DNA of 64,000 nucleotides from Callorhinus ursinus. Its lineage: Eukaryota > Chordata > Mammalia > Carnivora > Otariidae. The position numbers were made by a program, and so were the translations under genes. The notes under the pieces are model-generated. The model was not told the origin of the DNA. It made no database searches and was given only the letters and a program-made list of their open reading frames with translations. Numbering within the stretch: the stretch's first letter is position 1; every line of letters starts with the position of its first letter. The DNA lies in NCBI RefSeq assembly GCF_003265705.1, contig NW_020312903.1, forward strand, positions 25,024,434 through 25,088,433, written 5' to 3'. Positions 23,341 to 35,564 of this stretch are shown here, piece after piece.

Positions 23341-24174
23341 TACTAAGGAAAACATAAGAGAAAACAGGGAGGGAGCCTTAAAGGTTGTGATAACCTTCAG
23401 ATAGTAATACAAGTCTGATCTCAATGGAGGAAAGAGGAAAGGCAGGCTGGGAGAAAGAGTGCCTCAGGCTGCTATGCAATGGAAGGATGGTTCAACAAGA
23501 CTGTTGGGGAGTCTGTGAACCAAATATGGCCACCAAAGAAATCCCGTGTCTTCCAGAAATAGGCCTGCCGAACTATCCCTGTTACACTCTGTCACTGGCT
23601 GGGAGCAGCCCCTGGAAAGCTTGTGTAAAATGTGTCAGTGGCTTTCAGATCACAGGAGCAGGGGCTTTGGGTCAGTAAGGCTCCCTGTAGTTTGTAGTCT
23701 GAGAGGTATATTCTCCTGGCCACCCTGATCCACATCTAATGCCTTAGACCTAGGTGGTGTTTGGATACCATGGCAGCTGAGGGTTTGAGGGGGTCCTAAA
23801 AAGGGCCGAAAAGTAATTTTTTGTCAGCCTGACAGGAGATTGGTTAAAATATAAACTAAATTGAATTATAAAATAAAGACTGTTTTATTGCTTGCCACCT
23901 GAGTTTGTAAGCTGAGGTTTATACTTGCTGCATATAGGAGGAAAAAGAATTCCAAGCAGAAATAAAAGCAGATGGTTCAGAAATAATAAAAAAAGAAAAG
24001 GCAATATGGAAGAATTCAAAGAAGTCAGTCCAGCTGTAGCATGCAGAGTGAGAGTGAAAACAGTGTCAGATAGTGTTGATGAAATACTGTGGGATACCTT
24101 GCACTTGGGAGGCTTTTAGAATCGTCCCCACAGGTGTGGGGTTCTGCCATGGGCCTGTGGTGAGCCATGGGATA
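23341..24174. other. Unassigned sequence
   Basis: GC is somewhat higher than in the surroundings at 23420-23800, with overlapping open frames of 60-84 codons in two frames, none recognisable. I found no splice-bounded exon or family motif that would support a gene. Confidence 0.4.
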
Positions 24175-24290
24175 CTTACTGCCCTTTGTGAGTCTCTGTA
24201 AAATAGGAATAAGAATACTAGCAACTATGCCATAGGGGAGTCTTGAAAACTAACTGAGACAAGATATTTAAAACACTCAGTAAGTTTCTA
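24175..24290 (+). repeat. MIR SINE 3' half, plus strand
   Basis: GTGAGTCTCTGTAAAATAGG, AATAAGAATACTAGCAACT, ATAGGGGAGTCTTGAAAACT and a final ACACTCAGTAAG correspond to the MIR 3' part (CATCTGTAAAATGGG ... TAGGGTTGTTGTGAGGATTA). Confidence 0.6.
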
Positions 24291-26294
24291 AGAGCTAATC
24301 ATGTTCAAACTTATCAGAGAATCTGTTCCATAAATGCAAGAAAAGAATTCTGTTCTACCATTAGGCTCTTTCCATAAGGATAAGTCAAGAAGGAAGGAAT
24401 GACAACATGAATGGAAAACCTTTTGGTTGTCCTAGAGGAACCAAGAAAGCACTAAGTTGAGATCAAGGTTGTTGCCTTTTTTCTCTCCATTTGAGGGAAG
24501 ACACTAAAGAGGTATATGTGGAGAAGGGGGTGGTGGAGAAGAATGCCTTTAAAAACATGAAATAAGTGGGGAAAAGCATAAAGATAAAGTGGGCCTCAGT
24601 CGGTACAGGTTGCCCAAAGTGGTGTGGTCAGGGAGAAAGGCTCTTGTTTGCATTCCTGGAGGTGCTCACATTGCCTGGACTCTGAATTAAGTTACTGGGC
24701 CTACGAAGGACACTCTTGGTGGTAAATCCCATAGGCTGGGGAAAATGTCCAGGATCTCAGACCCAGATAAAGGATGTTGCAAAGCCTCAAAGGCCAGCAA
24801 GCCTCTAAGACCAAGCAAGCTCTAGTCAACCAGGCTACAAAGGTAGGGCCTACCCAAACCACAAAGCCAGTCTACACACTACATGAGTAGCTGTCCTCAC
24901 TTGCAAAGACTAACAACCAGGTGGACAAGGGTACTCCTTCAGGGATCAGAGGAACCAGAAGCTTCAGTACCCAAGAACCCCAATCTTTTTACCCATAAGG
25001 CTATGCAAGTCATTCACTCTTCAACACCTTATACTCTGACTAATCTAGGAAAAATTGTCCCTAAAGTGGTAGCAGATGACTGAGCGATCCAAGATTGTAT
25101 ATATTCTCCTAGAGATGCTGAGAATCGCCTAAATAGCCATTGTTATATAGCTTATATATCTTTTCCAATGTGGGCCTTTATGAAGGAAACCAACTCAGCT
25201 TAAAAAAAATGTGTCCACTGTGCATCTCATCAGTTTTGTGACTAAATTTGCTATCTTTTCTTTTATGGTTATCGTATTACAAAGGACAATAGGGGCACCG
25301 AAGACAAACTTGTTCCTGGTAGTGTGAGCAGGTGTAGTAGTAAAAGAAGTTTCCCAGAGTTATAATATGCAAAACAGAGACTTGCTGAATCTTGAAAAGC
25401 TAATGGGTAATCACCTCACAGATGAAAAACTATACTCCAGACAGTGGGAACAACAGGATAAAGCTAGGCAGTAGGTGCCAGAAAAAAAGGACTAAAGAAA
25501 GTAGTTCAGTCATAGCTGGAGGGCAGAGGGTCAGGGAAAGGAACGGCTAATGACTAATTAACCAGGTGACAACTTAAGCAAGAGGCATTCGATGAAGAGC
25601 TGGTAAGAAACTAGAAAAATTTCTTAGGGGATGGATATGATAATCAGACATACCTTTCAGGAAATCCTACTCTGGCAGAGAAGTGGAGAATTTTTGGGGG
25701 GGCGGGGGATTTGAGATCAGAATAAGGGAAACAGGTTCATTGAAATAATGTATGCCAAGAAATGATTAGAGCCTGAACCGACGCTGTGGCAACAGAAAGG
25801 GAAAGGAGGGGATATAAACTATCCGATACGTCAGGTAAAATGGTCGTGACTTTCGTAACTGCATTACTGTGGGTGGGGCACAAGGTAAGAGGGACAGTTC
25901 TCTCATGACTGCCAGAGCTCTGCCTGGGAAAGATGTAGGAAAGGACACCATTTCCTACGGTGTTCGGGGAGCAAGGGAATGGAGGAGATAATGAACAGCT
26001 GAGGAGGAATATTAAATTTTGTGTTTGTTTTGTTATTGTTTTGACCTACTCTAAGGATTTCACCTCATGGAATCACAATTACTGTGTCTTGGAAATGGAA
26101 GTCCTATGATTTCACCATCCCGAAAGCAGTGGTCATGTTTGGAATCTCTACAGATTCGACATAATAGAAGGAAGGAGAAGGAAAAGGGAGGTGAGAAGGA
26201 AGAGGAAGAGGAAACACCTGAAAAAGTCTTAAAAAAGAAAAGTTAAATGTTTTCAAGAGTAGTCCATGTGTAAAACTCATTATGTCCAAGTATA
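24291..26294. other. Unassigned sequence, with a purine-rich patch at the end
   Basis: No gene or repeat family recognised. A plus-strand purine-rich patch lies at 26166-26215 (GGAAGGAGAAGG-type). A G-run is at about 25695-25708. Open frames stay under 70 codons. Confidence 0.45.
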
Positions 26295-26445
26295 CTGAAA
26301 GATTCACAGACGTTTAGAATTGAAAGGCACCTTAGAGATCATGCAGTCCAAGTAAGCATTTTTATAGATGAGGCAACAGGGGTAGAGAGGATATATGAAA
26401 CTTGGCCAAAACCACACAAGGGAGCCGGCACAGGACTGGTCTTCC
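26295..26445 (-). repeat. Ancient MIR-like repeat
   Basis: The line GGCACCTTAGAGATCATGCA, GTCCAAGTAAGC, TATAGATGAGGCAACAGGGG and AAAACCACACAAGGGAG follows a well-known ancient mammalian pattern (AGATCATCTAGTCCAA...ACAGATGAGGAAACTGAGG). Family name is uncertain. Confidence 0.5.
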
Positions 26446-26669
26446 CAGCATGCTCTCCGCTAACCACACTCAGGATTTAGTTAAGGGGAAGACTATCACA
26501 GACTGAGAACGGAATGTGGCACCTTTTTACCTGGTGATTTTCTTCCAAACATTCAGGATTTCTAATTTTACTAGAAACATCTCAACATCATTCTAGTAGA
26601 ATACCATCTACTAACAAAAAAAGAGAGATGTATATATACATGTAATATACTTCCATGAAATCCACAGTC

Positions 26670-26850
26670 AGGACGTTATTTGGGTCTACAATCCCAGGAG
26701 GATTATTCTTATTTTATAGATGAGGCCACCAAGGCACAGAGATTTTAAATGTCCTACCCAGGGCCACAGAGCTAATAACTTGTAGAATCAGGACTTGAAC
26801 ACTGGTGAACTAGATGCAGAGTCTATATTCTTGAACTCTAATGCAATTAT
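26670..26850 (-). repeat. MIR SINE, minus strand
   Basis: TTATTTTATAGATGAGGCC, CAAGGCACAGAGATTTTAAA, GGGCCACAGAGCTAATAAC and ATCAGGACTTGAACACTGG are reverse MIR blocks in the right order. Confidence 0.7.
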
Positions 26851-26978
26851 CTTTTTTTTTTGCCTCAAAATAACAGGGCTAATAAACATTTTAATAATAC
26901 TGAAATTATTTTCAACATGGCGCCATTTAAATCTAGACGTAAGAAATATCAAGATAAATCCATGAATAATTTTAAAAT

Positions 26979-27003
26979 GTGTGTGTGTACATATATATAT
27001 ATA
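26979..27003. repeat. (GT)n(AT)n microsatellite
   Basis: A short GT run followed by an AT run, within unassigned sequence. Confidence 0.8.
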
Positions 27004-27448
27004 CTATCAAACTGTACACTCCATATTAATACCATTTGGTAAATCACATATAAATGGTTTCCCAAAAATTGATAAATAACGAAAAAGAGATTCTTTATAA
27101 AAACTACTTAACTTAGCTCCAGGAATCACTATCAGGTGGAGGCTTATGATTTCAGATCCATTAGACAATGAACATGTCATAAAGCAGCAATGCCAGTAAA
27201 ATATGATGATCACATCAGTATCTAGGCCTAAAGTACCCTCCAAACATCTACACAGCTGCTATTGGTTTTAAAGGACAGGTGGGACAGATGAGCCACACAA
27301 ATAAGAACTTCTCTGCTTCTCCTTAGTTGCCACTGGTGCCCATCAGCTCTTCAGCCTCAGGATGTAACTGTCCAGGCAGATGGGAGGATAGAGGGAGTAC
27401 TTTTTAACCAACCTAAAGTAACATATAGTTCAAAAATTTCAAAACTTT
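27004..27448. other. Unassigned sequence
   Basis: No gene or family recognised. Confidence 0.4.
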
Positions 27449-27459
27449 TCTTCTTGGAT

Positions 27460-27676
27460 TTTTTTTTTTTAAGATTTTACTTCTTTATTGTCAGAGAGAG
27501 GGAGGGAGAGAAAGAGAGAGAGCACAAGCAGGAGGAGTGGCAGGCAGAGAGAGACGGAGAAGGAGAGTCCCTGCTGAGCAAGGAGCCCCATGTGGGACTC
27601 GATCAATCCCAGGCCCCTGGGACCATGACCTGAGCCGAAGGCAGATGCTTAACCAATTGAGCCACCCAGGTGTCCC
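27460..27676 (-). mobile_element. Can-SINE (SINEC), minus strand
   Basis: T-run and AAGATTTTACTTCTTTATTG tail, GA-rich tract, then inverted head GAGCCACCCAGGTGTCCC. Flanking duplication TCTTCTTGGAT at 27449-27459 and 27677-27687 (identical). Confidence 0.97.
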
Positions 27677-27687
27677 TCTTCTTGGAT

Positions 27688-28904
27688 ATTTTTAAGCAAT
27701 GAGAAACAATAGGGGGTGACAGAACTGGGGATAATGTGTGCTGAGAGCCTGAAGGCCAAGACATCCCTTAGAAGAACACGTGATACTCTAAAACCTTAAT
27801 TCCATCATAGGTAGGATTGGAAAAGACCGACCCTGAGCCCTTAGAAATGATAGAAACCAGCAATGTGGGGATAGGAAAGAGGAAAGAGTTAAAGATTCAG
27901 AGATTTCCTTCATATAATCCTTCCATCTGTACCCCCAACTCGCAACATCAGCTTTAACAGGAACTCTTTCAAGGGTTCATCTCCTATGCTGCCTCCATCT
28001 GAATTGCTTCAAAACATTAAAAGAAATCACACTTCTTTTGTTTGAAATACATGGCTGTTGACATACTGCCCAAATAAACAAAAATGTTTTATTTGGCCCA
28101 TTTTACAATGAAATAAAATGATGTTTCAAAAAACATTCTCTTTAAATTATCCTAGTGTTACAAGGACAAAAAAGTCACTGCAGTTTTAACATATGAACAA
28201 CATTAAAATGACATAGGAAAAATATTAAAATACATGTACAGTGATGAACAATCCAAAAACATAAAGTTTCAACTCAGGGGAAAAAAATGAAATAAAATAT
28301 CAGTGTTCTCTGATTTCAGTGTAATCAGAATTATCTTATTCTCTATCATATGCTTCTGAAAAAGAAATAAGTAGTACCACACAGCAGTTAGAAGCATAAC
28401 AAAATAGACATTTTCAGTTATTTTTGAGGAATCACTTAGAGATTTTTTTTTTAAGGACTATTTGGCAAAAATCTCAACTGCAATGATTTTTACTGGAAAG
28501 ATTTCACAGGCTTAGGTGAGAGAATTTGATCCTGAACTCCAAGCCAAAATCTTATAAATCTACACTCATCAAATAAGATCACTCAGCTCCTGTTAAGCCT
28601 TAACCTGTTTAAGGTTTAATATGACAAACATCTCCTCATCTCGGTATACACAGGCTTTGCTAGTAAGGGATTTGTACCAGAAGTAAAAGGGGAGGAAAGA
28701 TGACCACAAGTTTCTTGGGTTTCCAAAGTCTGTCCTTTGCAAATTGCCCCTGATAAAAGGCATCTTGAAGGTACTACCCCATTAGTACCCACCATTATTC
28801 CTTTCATGAGAAAGGCCACAGAGTAAACAGCTCACACATACCCAGCACTCCACGCATATCAGGATGCTTACAAACAAGGTTGGAACTGTCATGAGACGGA
28901 GCTT
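27688..28904. other. Unassigned AT-rich sequence
   Basis: No gene or repeat family recognised. The longest frame is 67 codons. Confidence 0.45.
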
Positions 28905-29015
28905 CTACTCATACTTGCCCTACCATCTGGAATGTCCTCTTTCTTATTTCTCCATTGACCCTTCAAGGATCAACTCAGTTTCTACCTTCTCCTGGAACTC
29001 ATCCACAACACAGCA
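28905..29015 (+). repeat. L2 fragment, plus strand
   Basis: ACCATCTGGAATGTCCTC, CCCTTCAAGGATCAACTCAG and CTACCTTCTCCTGGAACTCA follow the L2 3' pattern (CTGGAATGCTCTTCC ... CCTTCAAGACCCAGCTCA ... CACCTTCTCCATGAAGCC). Confidence 0.55.
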
Positions 29016-29829
29016 CTGAAATTATCAGTACTGAAATTTGTCTCCTAGGAGCTCATCTTCTTTCTTTGTCCCTTATCTTCTTTTGTTCCCTCTCTGCCTT
29101 CTACCTACTTCTTTACCTCCATCCTAACCTTCACATGCCCTTAGCAGGTAACTTTCTGCTTTAGACGATATTAGTTATACTGTTCTTCCTTCAGTTATGT
29201 TGTCTTGGTTTTGTGTTCCATGCATAGCCTAGCTTCTGATAGCTCTATCTACCCAGCTACCAACACTTTCAGTGTTTCAGATATACTTTAATCAGTATAT
29301 AGCTTGAGCCTCCATTCAAGGTGTGTATCTTTCTATGTCAATCAGTTCCTCAATTTTCTGTTCCTGCTGTTACTCAGAATGAAGGAATTAAGTGCCATCA
29401 TTCCCTCTGTACAGACCAGTGAAGTGCCATAATACATTCCCTCCTGATCAACTCAGAATGGCAGGCTCCTAAAAAACCTCTCTCAGCCTTGCCACCTCAA
29501 GGAATTCATTCTAGGCTGAATTCCACAGACTTTCTATCTTCTTAATTTCCCTATGCTTTTTGTTCCTTCTAGATTCTCCCTTTCTTCACTGATAATTCTG
29601 TTGCACATTCTATATGACTTTAGTTTGAGTTCTTCTCCATGAGATCATCGGACTCCCGCTCAGTCCAGTGTTCTAATCCATTTAGCAAAAAGCTAATGTG
29701 AGCAGGGTCAGTTCCTACTCATCTGGGAGAGAGGGACTGATACATTCACATTCACAACTGAAGAGAGTAGCTGTCTTGAGGTTGTGGCATTGCCTTCCTT
29801 CTATTTAGCATAATCACAGCTCACAGAGT
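29016..29829. other. Unassigned pyrimidine-rich sequence
   Basis: Pyrimidine-rich on the plus strand in parts. No gene or family recognised. Confidence 0.4.
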
Positions 29830-30075
29830 GTTGTTATTGAGTGGTAGGTACTAGCCTAAGGTATATAATCTTATACCTAATCTTTAAGGTATATAATCTT
29901 ATTTGATCCTCAGAATTTCCCTCTTAAATTGGCATTACTGTCCTCATCTATTGATGGAAAAAAAAAAAAACCCTGAAGGTCAGAGGGATTATATATATAG
30001 GTTCACATAATCAGTAGATGGCAGAATCAGAACAGAAAACCAAGTTATTCTGATCCCAAAATCTGTTATTTTTAC
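29830..30075 (-). repeat. MIR SINE, minus strand, with a small internal duplication
   Basis: Reverse MIR order (GGTAGGTACTAGCCTAAGG, TTTGATCCTCAGAATTTCC, ATTACTGTCCTCATCTATTG, GTTCACATAATCAGTAGATG, GGCAGAATCAGAACAG). The phrase TAAGGTATATAATCTTAT occurs at 29857-29874 and 29885-29902, a 28-base-period duplication inside the element. Confidence 0.65.
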
Positions 30076-30102
30076 CACTATACTTTGACTTCAATCTGCC
30101 CC

Positions 30103-30116
30103 TACACACACACACA

Positions 30117-30151
<35 letters not shown>
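30103..30151. repeat. (CA)n microsatellite
   Basis: About 24 CA units with one TA interruption near 30121. Long enough to be length-variable between individuals. Confidence 0.95.
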
Positions 30152-30369
30152 CCATGAAAAAGTCAGCAAATCCTAACCTGGTAATTGAGCCCTCCATGAT
30201 GTGCCTCTATTTGCCTTTCCAGATTCATCTCTCCCTCTGTCCCTACCTCTCTCAGTCACATGGAATCTAAACTCCAGGCAAATTAAAATGCATGTATCTA
30301 CAGATAAGCTATATACTTAGATGGCAATCATTTTATTAATGTGATTTCCTCTGATATAAAATATTCTCA

Positions 30370-30620
30370 CCCTTATAAACTCCATTTTCAGTCCTATTCA
30401 TTCCATATGACCCAGGTCAAATGCCTTCTTTTCCATGAAGCCTGCCGCATTCCCTGACTTTGAAATAATTTGCCCATTATTTTAATTCCCATACCACTTT
30501 ATTTTCTTGCTGCATAATTCACACCTCTCCAACCCAACTAGATGTTGAGTTCCTTGGAAGATCGCACTGTGGTCTTCTTTTCTCCATATGCCTGCTGTGT
30601 ACCAAAATCTTCCGTGGTAA
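30370..30620 (+). repeat. L2 fragment, plus strand
   Basis: CCAGGTCAAATGCCTTCTTT, CCATGAAGCCTGCCGCATTC, CCATACCACTTTATTTTCTT and ACTAGATGTTGAGTTCCTTG match L2 3' blocks in order. Confidence 0.65.
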
Positions 30621-31395
30621 GTTCAACTGCTGGATTCACTTAAGTGCACTTCTGCCTGATCATATTCCCAGCACATCCTGAGGGAAGGGAATGTGGCTGT
30701 CAGATGCTGGCAATCAGAAGCCACCAGATCTGCACTTGCTCTTCTTCCTTCATGATTGCAAGCTTCGTGCACTCCATCTGGGGAGGTTCTCCTACCAGAC
30801 CTAGAAAGGTCATGTGTTTATATTTTACAAGTACAAAGGAGAGGATTGGCTCCAATAGTCCTAATAAGTAAAACATTAAACAGCAGCTGCAATCTATGGC
30901 CAAAACTGAAGTTAATACAGCACCTTTAAAATGGTATCCTTAATACTACAAAATGAAAAACAGAGAGACAGTCACATATAGAAAGACTTGATGATATAAA
31001 TGAATATAAACAATATTTTCCATGGATAATTTGTGATGGGCCACCTAACAACATAATGAGAAAAACAATTGCTAAGGAACTGCTTCCTCCCCTGCTCCCT
31101 CCCACCCCCACTTCACCTCCAGAGAGTCTGTAAACACAGCCTGGGACGTTGTGTCAGCATGTATTCCATCTTCACACTAAGATGGAAAAGATAACTTTGC
31201 AAATAAAAAGAGGAAAAATTCAAGCTTGTTCTCAGATGGGGAAAGCTCAACTAAATAATAAATATTCTAGAATGATAGCAACATGTGATTTGGTCTCTTT
31301 TCATCTGGATACTACTTTAAGTTCCACTAGGATTTTCTTAGGCTTTCCTGTTGCAAGTGAGATGATCCCTTTGGAGAAGATACAGCTATGAAAAC
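30621..31395. other. Unassigned sequence
   Basis: No gene or family recognised; open frames on both strands overlap each other and stay at or below 80 codons. Confidence 0.4.
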
Positions 31396-31403
31396 CTCAA
31401 GGA

Positions 31404-31622
31404 GGGGAGCCCGGGTGGCTCAGTCAGTTCAAGCGTCTGCCTTCGGCTTGGGTCCCGATCTCAGGGTCCTGGGATTGAGCCCCGCATCGGGCTCCCTGCT
31501 CAGTGCGGAGTCTGCTTCTCTGCCTCTCCTTCCGCTCCTCTCCTTCCCCCTCCCCCTGCTCTCTCTCATGCTCTTGCATGCTGTCTCTCTCAAATAAATA
31601 AATAAAATCTTAAAAAAAAATA
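31404..31622 (+). mobile_element. Can-SINE (SINEC), plus strand
   Basis: Head GGGGAGCCCGGGTGGCTCAG, then CTTCGGCTTGGGTCCCGATC, body with CCGCATCGGGCTCCCTGCTC, CT tract, (AAATA)n AAATCTTA-run. Flanked by CTCAAGGA (31396-31403 and 31623-31630). The 69-codon open frame spanning it is SINE-derived. Confidence 0.97.
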
Positions 31623-31630
31623 CTCAAGGA

Positions 31631-31914
31631 TGTAGGGAGGATAAAAACTGCAGAAAAGTTTGATTGAACTGTTTTTATGTGTCTCTGTGCAGAGTGAGCT
31701 ACCAGCTTACAGGCTGTTTGCTCAAGACAGGGAATCTTAAGTTCTTTCTAGGACAAGTCACATCATAATTCTGGTCAAATTCATGAGGCTAAGCTTTAAT
31801 TCATGAAGCAAGTTTTCATTTTTTAAATTTTATTTGAATCATAGCTTTTCCAACTAAGGTGATCATAATTATTATCTGGTCTAATGCATTTTTAAATTAT
31901 ATTTTAAGGAAACA
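31631..31914. other. Unassigned sequence
   Basis: Nothing recognised between the SINE and the purine tract. Confidence 0.4.
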
Positions 31915-32024
31915 GAAGAACTTCATGAAAGAAAGAAAGGAAGAAAGGGAAGGGAAGAGAAACAGAAAAGGGAAGGGAAGAGAAAAAAGGGAAGAAAAGA
32001 GAAGACAAGACAAGACAAGACAAA
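31915..32024. repeat. Purine (GA-rich) tract ending in (GACAA)n
   Basis: About 110 bases nearly free of T on the plus strand: GAAAGAAAGAAAGG, GGGAAGGGAAGAG repeated, then four to five GACAA units. Degenerate AAAGG/GAAAAG microsatellite. Confidence 0.9.
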
Positions 32025-32214
32025 TTTCATAAGGAATCTCAACATGCTGCTTAGGTTAAAGTAGGCATAGGGAACCAGGGCTCTATAACAATGGTAGTAC
32101 TCCTATCCATCCCCAAACTGTTCCAAATGCAACTTGGAGTATTCTTAGGGATCTAAAAGTTTATTATTAGTGAAATTGCTTTAGTTTTACAAATGAAGGA
32201 TATGGCACATAGAC

Positions 32215-32640
32215 TGTTAGGGTGGCCTTGTGGGGTTCACATCTTTGTGTAAAAACCTCCCCTGAGTGTGCATGCGACATGTGAGTTGCTTCTAACCAAT
32301 AGACTATAGCAAAGGTGATGAGGTGTCATCAGGTCTCCCAGGATTACATTATAATATGAAAAACTTCTTGCTAGCCAGTTTGCCCTAGTTATCTCTCCCC
32401 TTTCTCACTTTGAAGAAGCAAGATGGCATGAATCCTACAGCCCCAGAGAAATGCCAAGAATCTTGCCAAGAGCCAGGCAAGCAGAGGAAGCAGATGCTTC
32501 CCTAGTTAGGCTTCTAGAAGAAAAAACAGTCTTGTTCAACACATTGATTTCCACAGATCCTGCAGAAACTGTGAGATAAATAAATGTGTGTTGTTTTAAG
32601 CCACTAAGTGTGTGGTAATTTTTATGCAGTATAAACAACT
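32215..32640 (+). mobile_element. Solo LTR, MaLR type (MLT1-like), plus strand
   Basis: Starts TGTTAGGGTGGCC; contains GTGAGTTGCTTCTAACCAAT, GCAAAGGTGATGAGGTGTC, AAGAAGCAAGATGGC, and near the end CAGAAACTGTGAGATAAATA and GTTGTTTTAAGCCACTAAGT, ending in AACTAATAG. These blocks appear in MLT1-type LTRs of the ERVL-MaLR group. Flanking TAGAC and TAGAG may be a 5-base duplication with one change. No internal retroviral coding sequence is present; this is an old non-coding solo LTR. Confidence 0.75.
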
Positions 32641-32644
32641 AATA

Positions 32645-34337
32645 GAGAAGAACCAACACTCAAAAAATATACCTAAGCAAAAGTCAAGGTTAAAAGCCAC
32701 TTTTCATGGTTAGAACTTTCCATCTCCACATTGCCTCCAAGGAAAATGAATGTGACCAAACTTGATTAAACTTTAGACAGATTTCTTCTTCTGTCCTCTG
32801 TTTTCTTAGAGAATTTACTTAAGAATATTTTCAACTGTCAATTCTTTCTCTGCCCCTTTAAGATGTAACTCTTTCCTCAGCCTCTAGGCTATTCTACTAC
32901 TTGGGAATGTCTTTTTCAAGAACCTGGGAGCCATCCCTTTGAAATGTAATCAAGAAGGATTGAGCCCCAAAAATCCCAGTCTCTGCGGGAGTAGGAGTCT
33001 AATTTAGATGAGCTGCCAGTGAGCAAACACAATGACCAGCCTCTGTACTCATGTCCTCCAGGACTTTTCCACTAGCTCAAACCAAACTATTTCAGCCAGC
33101 ATTAAAACAGCTTCTCTCCTCTATTGTATAGTCTTGAACCTTACTGCAATAGTCATGTCTCCTATTGAAGTAGTTATGAATAAAGTCTTCCTTGTCTGTT
33201 TAAGGCCATCCAGTATCTGCCCAATGCCAAGAGGTACCACTCATATTTATTCACACTGAACTTCATGGAATTGTGATACACGGTGGTCCAGCTGTACACA
33301 GTTCTTACCAATGAGCAATTTAAAACAGTTTAAAGTTCTCTTCTTTAGCAGTCCTGGATGATCTGAGTTTATACAGGCTATATAGAATTCAACTTCAGAA
33401 TATGTCCATTTTATTGCAATGGTTAGTTTTATACCCCTTGAGATATTATTTTAGTGTTGGTTTCACCCAGCTCACAGGAGAAGCCAAAAATTTAATTTAT
33501 ACCCTCTGGGTGTGATTTTTTAGGATAGTGACAAAATTTGAACCCCAAACCACAAATCTCGGTGATTTCACATTTATGCAAAACTGACACTTGCAGCAGA
33601 AACGATGTGACCAATTGCCATAAAAGGGTCCTTGCAAAAACAAAATTTAAGTATGAAGTCCAATAATACATTCTCACTTTATTACAGAGTGACATAGGCT
33701 TGTACCTGAGACTTTTTTTAGTTTATATTTTCAAAGCCTATTAATATTATATGTGTTCTATTAATACTTTGAGAAAATTACAAATTCCAACACACACGCT
33801 ATATGTCATAGTTTAATTTAGTTATTTGAGATATCCAATTTCAAAAATCACTAGACAAACTGACTCTGTCTCTCTCTGTCCCAAAGAGAATAGCTGATGT
33901 TTTATAATTACATACATATTTATTAGTGAGGACTGAGAACTTTTGCTTAAAGCAACAATTTTCTATTTTCCAAATACATACACTGTCCTTGTTCTAACAA
34001 ACTACTTTCTGTAATTTTAAAATGAACTTTTCCCCTCAATTTTAATATAAAATAATACATATTCATTGTAACAATTTGGAAAATAAAACTAAAAACAAGA
34101 ACAAAGATGCTCTATCATTCTACCAAAAAGAATCACTAATATTTTTGGTATTTTTATTTTTAAGAAGAAAAAAAACGTAAGTTGCAATCATACTGATTAA
34201 ACTCTTAACATCGTCAGCCTTATTATCTTAACAGTTTGACAAAGCATTTTTTTCTAGGTGATTACTAATTCTTTCCAAACATCCTTTCAAGTGACTATAC
34301 AATATTTTATGGAATTTAAATGCATAATGGTTTACTT
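32645..34337. other. Unassigned sequence; possible ancient LINE scrap near the end
   Basis: Mostly unrecognised. From about 34040 to 34340 (ATACATATTCATTGTAACAA, TTTGGAAAATAAAAC, then ATAATGGTTTACTTAAT) there is a resemblance to an ancient LINE-type 3' sequence that continues after the next SINE; uncertain. Confidence 0.35.
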
Positions 34338-34353
34338 AATCTTTGTTTTCCTA

Positions 34354-34565
34354 CTTTTTAAAAAGATTCATTTATTTATTTTAGACAGAGAGAGAGAGAG
34401 AGACAGAGAGAATGAGTGGGAGGGGCAGAGGGAAAGGGACAGAGAATCTGAAACAGATGCCCTGCTGAGCATGGAGCTCAGGGTTCAGTCTCAGGACCCT
34501 GAGATCAGGACCTGATCCAAAACCAAGAGTCGGCCACTTAACTGAATTCACCACCCAGGTGCCCC
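34354..34565 (-). mobile_element. Can-SINE (SINEC), minus strand
   Basis: AAAAAGATTCATTTATTTAT tail, (GA)n tract, then inverted head ending CACCACCCAGGTGCCCC. Flanking 16-base duplication: AATCTTTGTTTTCCTA (34338-34353) and AATCCTTGCTTTCCTA (34566-34581), two changes. The 85-codon frame here is SINE-derived. Confidence 0.96.
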
Positions 34566-34581
34566 AATCCTTGCTTTCCTA

Positions 34582-35552
34582 TTAAACGTATGCTTAAACA
34601 TCAGAATATGCTAAACAAAACCGGTGCCAGACAGATAAGGAAAAGAATCCTCACATTCATTTCTATTAACCTCTGTTTGAAGACTGTAAAACTCTCTGCT
34701 CTTGTTTAGACTGGTTCAGAAGCCATATTCATCTGTGGTGCAATCACAGAGCATGACTCTAGTGAGCTTAGGGACTGGTGATTTTGAGGCATAAGGTTAG
34801 AAATGTATGGTACCTTCATAAGGTCATCATCACTCTTCTACTGAACAAATGGTTGAATGAATGAAGCTCTCCATAACAATAGCTGGAGTTAGTCCCCTAC
34901 ATCTGATAACTTGCAGAAATTCCATAGAAAGTCTATATGCTTATACCATTATGTGTCTTCCTAGAGAGGGATCATAGCTTTCAACAGATTTTCAAAAGGT
35001 CTGTGACCCACAAAAATGATTTAGCTATTAAATACAGGAAAAGTTCAATACGTATCAAAAAAATTAAGTTGTAATATGACACATATGCATCCTGTTGCTT
35101 ATCTTCCTTTTCTGTGAGCTTAGAGCTGCTTATTTTTTTATAGGGTTATAAAATAATGCCAACCTAGAATCTACCTCATCAGCCTTTAGTCTTGTTTTCA
35201 GTAGTCAAGACACATATGGCAGGTGAAATCCACATGTAACACACTAGTAGGGCTTCTGTGAATTGCCCAGCAAGTTGTACTTGCCCCAATAATTCCTGGT
35301 CCAAGAGAGATGGGGACTACAATCCTTGTCATGCTCTGATGACAAAAGCAGAGGTCTTGACCTTCAGCTGTAGCCTCTGGAAGGACAAAATATCCTTTTT
35401 TAAATTCATGGGAAGTTATCGCAAGGACTAGTGGCCATCACATGTAAAAGGATGAACTTCTGTTTACATGCCACTCCCAGCATTACATGTAAATTTACCT
35501 CTTTTGGCACCTTTAAGAAAGTGAACAAGGTTCTTATTTAAGATCGCATTAT
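34582..35552. other. Unassigned sequence
   Basis: No gene or family recognised. A TGAATGAATGAA patch near 34854-34865 could be the end of an L2 but nothing upstream supports it. Confidence 0.4.
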
Positions 35553-35564
35553 AAGGACCACCTA

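Noticed and set aside
23116..23424. tRNA-like sequence with A and B boxes
   Set aside because: The tRNA similarity is that of the Can-SINE head; no cloverleaf gene separate from the SINE was seen in this or other SINE copies.
24600..25090. Possible processed pseudogene (Lys/Ala/Ser-rich reading near 24770-24830)
   Set aside because: No consistent frame, no A tail and no target duplication; no parent gene recognised.
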